Shown: positions 57,450 to 64,000 of the stretch, one piece after another | How positions within the stretch are numbered: position 1 is the first letter of the stretch | Layout of the letters: the number at the start of each line of letters is the position of its first letter | Origin: Isoetes taiwanensis | Taxonomy: Eukaryota; Streptophyta; Lycopodiopsida; Isoetales; Isoetaceae | Length of the DNA stretch: 64,000 nucleotides | Direction of reading: 5' to 3' | Assembly: GCA_021234155.1 (NCBI GenBank) | Contig: JAJEKV010000010.1 | Coordinates: forward strand, 22,468,833 to 22,532,832 | Translations under genes and position numbers: made by a program | The notes under the pieces: model-generated | The model's input: only the letters and a program-made list of their open reading frames with translations | What the model was told of the DNA's origin: nothing | The model's database searches: none

Positions 57450-58806
57450 TTAGAAAATTTTTGTGAAAAGACAGGGCTGACAGTTAATCTCGCAAAAACT
57501 AAAATAGTCTTTTTCGGCCACAAAGGTAGACATAAACCGTTTAGATACTTGGGAACAGAACTTGAAGAATCAACAGAATACAGGTATCTGGGGTATGATG
57601 CGCACGGCACAGAAAAATGGGCTAAGGGGGCAGACACAAGATTCCAAACAGCCATCGAAAGCTATTACAATATGAAAAATTTCTGCAACAAAAGCAGGAT
57701 AATAAGCTGGGAAATTAAATGCTATTTGTTCAACGCAGTAGTTGCAACTACACAGCTATATGGGACAGAGGCCTGGGGGCCGGGTCTGACAGAGAAAAAA
57801 TGGGAAAAACAAGAAGGAATTTACAGACAATGGCATAAGCAGGAATTTAAGCTGAGAATGAATACACCACAAACAACTATAGTATATGAGACAGGGCAAA
57901 AACCGATGGAAGTAAGGGCATGGGAAAGGACCATCAGATATCTTATAAGGAACAATGCAGGTGGAAAACCAAACAAGCTAGCAAGCATCGCGATCAGTGA
58001 ATCAGCGAAAGCCCACATAATCGAAGGCAACGGATGGTTTAGGGATGTAGCAATGTGGACAAGGAAATTGGGGATGAATCTAAGTGACCTCATTACTGAA
58101 GGAGAATGGAAGGACGAGTGGACCAACAAAGCTACGCAGACTTGGCTGCAGAACCACACGGGCCCCAAGACAATATGGCTTATGACAGTATTCAACCCGG
58201 GACAGCAGATAGGGCAACAGATGTACCAGGATGACATAATAGGAAAACACAGGAAAGATATTCTAGCAAGATTCAGAATGGGAAGCCACGAGCTAAGAAT
58301 TGAAAAGGACAGGTGGCGGGGGATAGAGAGAGAAGATCGGATATGCAGAATCTGTGACAGAGGGGAAGTGGAAGATGAAAACCATATGCTGAATGAATGC
58401 CCGGTATATGAAAGCATCAGGAACAAGTACAGAGATATAAGGTGGGGTCAGCCCGTACACATCATGATGACAAAGCCAGAAACAATGAGGGATCTGGCAG
58501 ACGCAATACAAGAAATGACGGCGAAGCACAGAGAAGTACACAAAGAAAAAGGGTTTCTGTTATGAACCGCCTGAGAGGCGCAACATAAACACCCTGAAAA
58601 CGCTCAGCTCAAAGCTGATTGATAACGACGCTACTGCGTAACGGCCATGAAGCCGATCTAAAGCGGGTTGCCTGCGATAATAGAGAAAAGTCAAGTCTTC
58701 AGAAAAGGCTACATTGTAAACCAGCATGATGTGCTAGTAGCACCCGTAAGGGAGCTCGCCCATGCTACATAAGTCCACGGGCCTCAGGGTACAAGGGACA
58801 ATAATG
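57450..58806 (+). pseudogene. 5'-truncated non-LTR retrotransposon (RT thumb and C-terminal zinc motif), non-L1
   Basis: An open frame from 57450 to the stop at 58563-58565 (372 codons) starts inside the RT: FCEKTGLTVNLAKTKIVFFG, then FRYLGTELEES. VVATTQLYGTEAWGPGL follows, the region after the RT thumb in CR1, I and RTE-type elements. Near the end, CRICDRGEVEDENHMLNECP is the CxxC...HxxxxC motif typical of these LINE C-termini. There is no stop inside, so the fragment is young. The 3' UTR (58566-58806) leads into a pure TATC tail. The clade cannot be fixed without the palm domain. Confidence 0.85.
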
Positions 58807-58953
<147 letters not shown>

Positions 58954-58989
58954 TTTATTGGAAATACTTTTGACCTACCGAGATAAGTA

Positions 58990-59553
58990 AGAATGAACCG
59001 CATGTGTAAATCCTGGTTTGTATGAAAACAGAATCCGACGGAATTGCTTTCCTTCTATTGATGCCTCTAATGTGTAGACAAAATGGAATACATTATTTAT
59101 ACGAGCTTCAAATATCTTTTCAAAGAACCGGTTTAAACTTCATAAAGTGCAAGTTCTTTGGAATCTGTGGATATCACAAAACTTTCATTTAATAAAGTGC
59201 AGCCATGACAATAAGTGTGTTAGCCAAAACTGACAGCTACCATCCATATCCTTCTCACCAATTGCCCGATTTTCAGGACGACGTTTCTTCACACTTCTTA
59301 AAGAGTCGCCTTTCTCTACTTTTAAACCTGCATCTATTTGTTCAATTCAAGGCATATGTCCTATGCATCTTCATAAGTGAATACAATGTTGATTATATTT
59401 TAACCATGTCATGGAATAGGCTAAAGTTGGCCAGAGGTATCTTTAGCCTTGAAAGATTGAAATTATTTGCGCAGGAGGAAATTGCAAACAGAAACTTGCA
59501 TTTAAGCTCAAGAATGCAAATAGGAACTTGCATATAAGCTCAGCTTTATATCA
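58990..59553. other. No gene recognised
   Basis: A plain spacer between the LINE tail and the target duplicate of the LTR element. A direct reiteration (GCAAACAGAAACTTGCAT, GCAAATAGGAACTTGCAT with ATAAGCTCA) lies at 59483-59540. Confidence 0.4.
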
Positions 59554-59558
59554 CTTTA

Positions 59559-59909
59559 TGTTAACCACCTAGTGGTTAACATTGTGCATGCACATGTTAA
59601 GTGCATGCACATGTTAGGTGTCAGTGGTGGCAGACTGACACTTGGCATGATTAGGTTAACATAAGTGTAGGGATTAGATTTAGTTAGTGTACGGCTCAGA
59701 TTTGCGGTCTACACTATATTAGACCGGAGCCTCTTCAGATGTACTCAGGTTTATCTCATATTTGGAGAGCCTCATTTGGCCACGTTCCCCTTCATTCTTT
59801 GTGCATATTTCCTTGTCTTGTTCTTGTTTTGTGATCATGAGCATGGCAGCTTTGTAGCATCCGGCAGTCATGGACTGCTGCTACAGGGTGTATGCCAAGA
59901 ATCCAAACA
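59559..59909 (+). repeat. 5' LTR of the non-autonomous element
   Basis: It starts with a perfect palindrome (TGTTAACCAC, CTA, GTGGTTAACA). A doubled GTGCATGCACATGTTA-type motif follows. It ends GAATCCAAACA. TG...CA borders are present. Confidence 0.93.
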
Positions 59910-59910
59910 T

Positions 59911-59928
59911 TGGCGCCGTTATGCCGGG
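59911..59928 (+). other. Primer-binding site of TGGCGCC type
   Basis: TGGCGCCGTTATGCCGGG follows one base after the LTR. It resembles the TGGCGCCGTTGCCGGGGA primer site used by Athila/Tat-type Ty3/gypsy elements, with a two-base insertion. This hints at the type of autonomous partner. Confidence 0.7.
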
Positions 59929-60679
59929 TTCGCTCGTGATCACTTTCTTAAGCCTTGCTGTTTTGCTGTTGTCCTTGCTGCTCTTCTTATCCTCAGTTCT
60001 GGAGTACTCCTTGTATATTATTCTCAACCCTTCAAACCCCTTCATTTGGCCCAACCAGCTGTTGAAATGGTCCGGCTGGAGGCCCTTTTGTCAATCTGTT
60101 AGCAATTAGTCTAGTTATCAAAAACGTTTTTCAGACCTGCTTTTTTTATGGTGCAAAGAACGCAGCTTTTTCTGACCAAGGAATTCCGGAGTGGTGATAG
60201 CACTCCTCTCTGCAACATTTTCAGAAAAATTAAAGTTTCCTTTTTTTCTACCTGTTGGAAATTTGTCACAAATCTTGTACCTCTTTCTTCTGTTTTATCT
60301 CAGTTTTATCAGAAAACTTGTGCTTTTGCACAGCCAAAAATATTATGTATCTCGTGCAGCACCTCAGCACCTCAGCCAGGCTTCTTCTGCAATTCTTAAC
60401 GTCAGTATTCCTCAGCCCCTACAAAAAAATCCATGAGTTTAAACTTTCATGAGCTTACCACAGAAGATTTTCTCAGTTCAATCATGTAGCGAGAACCGTT
60501 TCGGTCAGCCTCTTTAATGCACGATTACTCTATTCGGCTTTAAGAGGAGTCTTCTTTGAAGCAGCCTTCTTGTCTTATTCTTTCAAGCTGGGTACCTGCA
60601 CACAATCGATCAAACAGTACCAAACACTGGTTATCCTATCTTTTCACGCTTTCATGCTGTTGCACATACAGGGGCAGGG

Positions 60680-61246
60680 ATGGCACAAGACAGCAAGTTG
60701 TTTCCAGAATCGTCATTTTTCCTCTATCTAATATGGGCATCACAGAGTATCGGCTATTTCATGTTTTCACGTATCTGGATCTCTTCAGTCTGCAAACTTC
60801 CAATTGTTCTTCTTATTGAAGTTTTTTCAAGAGGGCCAGCTCTGTGGCTAGCCCCCATCCACATTCACCTGCAGAGAATCGTCTGGTTTGCCACCTTCAA
60901 CTACCTGCATCACATACACTCAGTTAGCATATTATATCCATCTGCTCACATACCGGCTGCCATACAACTCTGTTCTTCATGCCAGCATGCCCCAGGTCGA
61001 ATTCCTTCAATGCTCCTCTATCTATTCATAGTTGAAGCAGTAATTTTCCCTCTGCATCATTCTATTTGGAAAACACCGCTTCCTGCAAACAAATCGCTCA
61101 GTTACAGAATATCCGGCCAGTTGCTATCCATAGAAGCTCCCATTTCGGCACCATATCAGGATTCCCCTCTTCTGCCATCTATCTTTAGCACTGCGAAATT
61201 GGTGGCAGATATTTTGCTCTCTTTGCCAAGTATTATCCTGCACTAG
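60680..61246 (+). other. 188-codon open frame inside the non-autonomous element, probably not a protein
   Basis: It starts MAQDSKLFPESSFFLYLIWA and contains several hydrophobic stretches (FLYLIWASQSIGYFMF, LLYLFIVEAVIFPLH). No retrotransposon domain, signal-peptide logic or family was recognised. Given the element's passenger nature it may be a chance frame or a captured host exon fragment. Confidence 0.25.
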
Positions 61247-61334
61247 CAGCAGCAGCAGCTCGCATCACCGCCATGAAACGGCCGTTTAGGGTTTCCAAAT
61301 TTTAGGGCTTGAAACCTATTTGGGTTGATAACGG

Positions 61335-61600
61335 GTCACGGTGGCCCCACGCCACGCCGCTCACGGGCCACGCCCCGCGACCACGCTCCACGCCCACGCC
61401 ACGGTGGCAAAGATATATTTTGTTGGGCCGATAAACGCCATACGCCGATGTTTCCACGCCCATGCCCACGCCACGTGTTGACCCACGCCCAATTTTGACC
61501 CACGCCACGGGCCCACGCCCACGCTTCCTCGCCCACGCTTCAGCCATGCTCACATTTTGCTTATGGCCACGCTTTTTGCTCAACATCCACGCTCTGCACA
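61335..61600. repeat. CCACGC-rich degenerate minisatellite inside the element
   Basis: About twenty occurrences of CCACGC or CCCACGC with short variable spacers, in strong contrast to the AT-rich surroundings. It is probably a satellite-like spacer or packaging/structural region. Confidence 0.75.
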
Positions 61601-61972
61601 AATATTGTGACGCATAGCCCCGCTCTCCTATGGTCGATCACGGGGTACGCTTTTAAGGTGCTTACGTTTTGAAGGCCCCCTATAACCATTGCTTTTAAGC
61701 TTTTTTCGTGCACTTTTGGGCAATATTTGTTCCAATGGACTTACCCATAATATAAGGGGATGGTCCTTATGTTTTTTTTGCCCCAACGTTCCTATGATCC
61801 ATGTTCTGCATCGACATTCCTTCGGATCCTCTTCGTCATCAATGCCTTCATGAAGATCTTTCAACGACACAACCCAACCATTACCATTATTTTTACCCCT
61901 AATTTTTGGCACCATGTTGTAATTGTCAGACTTGTCTTATAAAAGTCTGTACATGTTTTCGTGCTAAAAACT

Positions 61973-61987
61973 TTTAGGGGGAGGCAG
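61973..61987 (+). other. Polypurine tract of the non-autonomous element
   Basis: TTAGGGGGAGGCAG directly precedes TGTTAACC of the 3' LTR. Confidence 0.8.
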
Positions 61988-62338
61988 TGTTAACCACCTA
62001 GTGGTTAACATTGTGCATGCACATGTTAAGTGCATGCACATGTTAGGTGTCAGTGGTGGCAGACTGACACTTGGCATGATTAGGTTAACATAAGTGTAGG
62101 GATTAGATTTAGTTAGTGTACGGCTCAGATTTGCGGTCTACACTATATTAGACCGGAGCCTCTTCAGATGTACTCAGGTTTATCTCATATTTGGAGAGCC
62201 TCATTTGGCCACGTTCCCCTTCATTCTTTGTGCATATTTCCTTGTCTTGTTCTTGTTTTGTGATCATGAGCATGGCAGCTTTGTAGCATCCGGCAGTCAT
62301 GGACTGCTGCTACAGGGTGTATGCCAAGAATCCAAACA
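61988..62338 (+). repeat. 3' LTR of the non-autonomous element
   Basis: 351 bp, same length and, on reading, the same sequence as the 5' LTR. It is followed directly by the CTTTA target duplicate. Confidence 0.93.
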
Positions 62339-62343
62339 CTTTA

Positions 62344-63264
62344 GACATCTAACGTGTGGATGGAAAATGCCATAAAGCATCCTAAAGATTATGCAAGCAA
62401 AGTAGATATGCAACTAAAGTAGTGCAAAATATTATAAGCAGAATGTCAAGACATGGAAATAATATGAGATTTATAAATGAATGGGTTAAATTAGTTCAGA
62501 ATATTGGATTAGAGGCTGCTATTCTGTAAAAACTCTAATTATATAGAAAGGAATCAATGGGTGACATACAGGTTTTGGAAAAAGATCTCGAAAATTAGTG
62601 ACAAGGCAGGGCAATAATAGTATCTCAATCTGATTTCAATGGAACATGTGTAATAGGTGCATAGCCACTTGCATTCAATATCTGATATAACACATTCAAG
62701 TCACTTCAGATGTCTAAAGTTTTGCCATGCAGGTTATTAGCCTGTAACACGATAAAATTAAGCTAACAGAGGACCAATATCTACACATGCTTGCAGCACT
62801 TAAAGTACAGAAACCAAGGAATAGGCAAAGCTTAAGATTCTTCAAGAAAAATTGCAGCAATAGGCTTCAGACAAGAAACGACAAGAGAATGGACATAAAT
62901 CTGCATTCCTCAGAACAAAACGTGCTTCAAATAGAACCAGCAACGAAACCACAGTTTTTGCAAATCCGACTGGAACGACAAACTGTTCTTGCCGGCCCTG
63001 TTTTTGTAGCCATTGGTTCTTCCCATGCCATTGCCATGCACCGACATGCCCTTCTATTCCGTCTCGTAGAGACAAAAATGAAAGAGTCGTGGAGAAAGGT
63101 GGATCTTAGGACCTATAACAGGTACGACAAGCAATCTGTTGCAGATGTTCCGGCATTTTGGAGTGTTCTGGAGCTACAAGTTAACCGGTTTCCAGAGGGG
63201 CTCCCCTGCAACATAAATGACCGAGCATTTATCGCCAACAGTGGGTTTTTAGCAGTCATTAGCA
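62344..63264. other. No gene recognised
   Basis: A plus-strand frame at 62787-63368 is open for about 190 codons but has no family motif and runs into the dispersed repeat at 63265, so it is probably fortuitous. Confidence 0.35.
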
Positions 63265-63360
63265 TATCCCATGTATATACTGGCATATACTTGAAATATG
63301 CCATAAACCCACATAAACAAGGGTTTGCCCCCTTAGGGGCAACCCAAAAAAAACTAATAG
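63265..63360 (+). repeat. Hairpin repeat end (copy 3), Helitron-like 3' terminus
   Basis: ATATACTGGCATATAC, AACAAGGGTTTGCCC and then TTGCCCC-CTTA-GGGGCAA is followed by CCCAAAAAAAA and CTAAT. A 7-bp stem, a gap of about 11 nt and CTAA before T fit the Helitron 3' rule (hairpin, then CTRR|T). Copies at 16310, 24709 and 40710 share the hairpin. Confidence 0.45.
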
Positions 63361-64000
63361 AAACTTAGAAAGCAAAGCTAAACAATGGAAATTAGAACTT
63401 CGCAAAAACCAATACAAACTTAGAAAGCAAAGCTAACAATGGAAAATAGAACTTTGCATGCATCAAAAGAATAAAAAAGTCAAACTAATAAATGGTCTAT
63501 AATATATCTAAATAGAGACTCAATGCGACATTGGGCACAAAGCCGAATCAAAAGCTGAATCGCACCTGTTCAAGACTCTTGGCTATAAAAATGGAACATT
63601 GCAAATAAGAATGTTTGACAAAATTTCTTGTTTCAATTAATTTTGTATCATATCATAATAATACTTAGGAACAAACATGCAACATGCAAATAAAAGTTTT
63701 CAAAAGTTTTCAAAAGAAGAACAATGTAAACTCATTTGAGATTATGTTGTTTCCTCAGGACTTAACATTGTATATCTTTCCACGTCTTATCCTCTGAACC
63801 CGAAAGCTCTTATTCTCATTGAATATATTTCAATGATCTCAATCTTACAAAGAAGTGGTTAATATCAGAGGAATGATAGTCTCAGGCATGCTGAAAAAAT
63901 GCTGCTTCTAAAGCTATACCTCTCATACCCTACTGCAAAACCATGACCACATCTCTCAGACTTTTTCTTGAATAGATTTTGCCAAATGGATCTCGAGGTT
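63361..64000. other. No gene recognised; short local duplication
   Basis: AAACTTAGAAAGCAAAGCTAA followed by AACAATGGAAA-TAGAACTT is repeated in tandem at about 63361-63455 (unit about 55 bp). The rest of the window to its end shows no structure. Confidence 0.45.

Larger units (their letters stand above)
59554..62343 (+). mobile_element. 2.8-kb non-autonomous LTR retrotransposon with apparently identical LTRs
   Basis: CTTTA flanks the element (59554-59558 and 62339-62343). Two 351-bp LTRs (59559-59909, 61988-62338) look identical by eye. A TGGCGCC-type primer site and a GGGGGAGG purine tract are in place. The internal 2,078 bp encodes no gag, protease, reverse transcriptase or integrase that I can find. 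It is a cis-competent but protein-less passenger, intermediate in size between TRIM and LARD classes. Perfect target duplication and equal LTRs indicate very recent insertion, mobilised by an unseen partner. Confidence 0.93.

Noticed and set aside
62787-63368. A 193-codon protein gene
   Set aside because: It has no family motif and no splice or leader support, and its end runs through a dispersed repeat shared with three other loci.

Overview
The window is nuclear DNA of a land plant with a large, transposon-rich genome. The evidence is two spliced plant-type genes with GT-AG introns, a plastid-type N-terminal extension on the adenylosuccinate synthetase, PPR and receptor-kinase relics, and many LTR and non-LTR retroelements. 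The mix of chromoviruses, an L1-like ORF1 with an RRM plus C-terminal domain, and retroposons with (TATC)n tails suggests a seed-free vascular plant or gymnosperm rather than a flowering plant. That placement is inference.

Two genes look intact, both on the minus strand. Adenylosuccinate synthetase (8312-11074, four exons, 489 codons) makes AMP precursor. RNA polymerase II subunit RPB4 (48308-49307, six exons, 137 codons) carries one 77-nt intron whose splice signals and reading frame fit the minor (U12) spliceosome. A spliced plus-strand unit of unknown function starts at 20606.

Layout. 1-4360: degenerate minisatellites, then a minus-strand chromovirus relic whose LTR is split by a poly(A) retrocopy with a 12-bp target duplication. 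4390-8300: mostly featureless DNA with one 137-bp tandem duplication. 8312-11074: ADSS, with a PPR fragment in intron 1. 11100-16480: gene scraps, copy A of an RPA-like repeat containing a SINE, and a tandem repeat block. 17700-20260: a SINE-like sequence and a truncated L1. 20600-24760: the unknown gene and repeat blocks shared in direct and inverted orientation with other parts of the window. 25449-38595: a 13.1-kb chromovirus with two LTRs, a perfect 5-bp target duplication and thoroughly broken coding capacity. 38640-43100: a second SINE, a 149-bp palindrome, an ORF1-only LINE-like insertion and a foldback element. 43387-45964: copy B, largely inverted relative to A and C. 47200-47718: three adjacent inverted-repeat elements. 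48308-49307: RPB4. 50395-50812: a long-TIR foldback element. 51858-52610: a receptor-kinase pseudogene. 53390-54520: an LTR with a tRNA-Met primer site, inserted in an older chromovirus LTR fragment. 57450-58952: a 5'-truncated LINE with 36 TATC units. 59559-62338: a non-autonomous LTR retrotransposon with apparently identical 351-bp LTRs and a perfect 5-bp target duplication.

The genes do not form a pathway. The main story is retroposition and nesting: several insertions can be dated relative to each other because one interrupts another or because an empty site is present in the same window.
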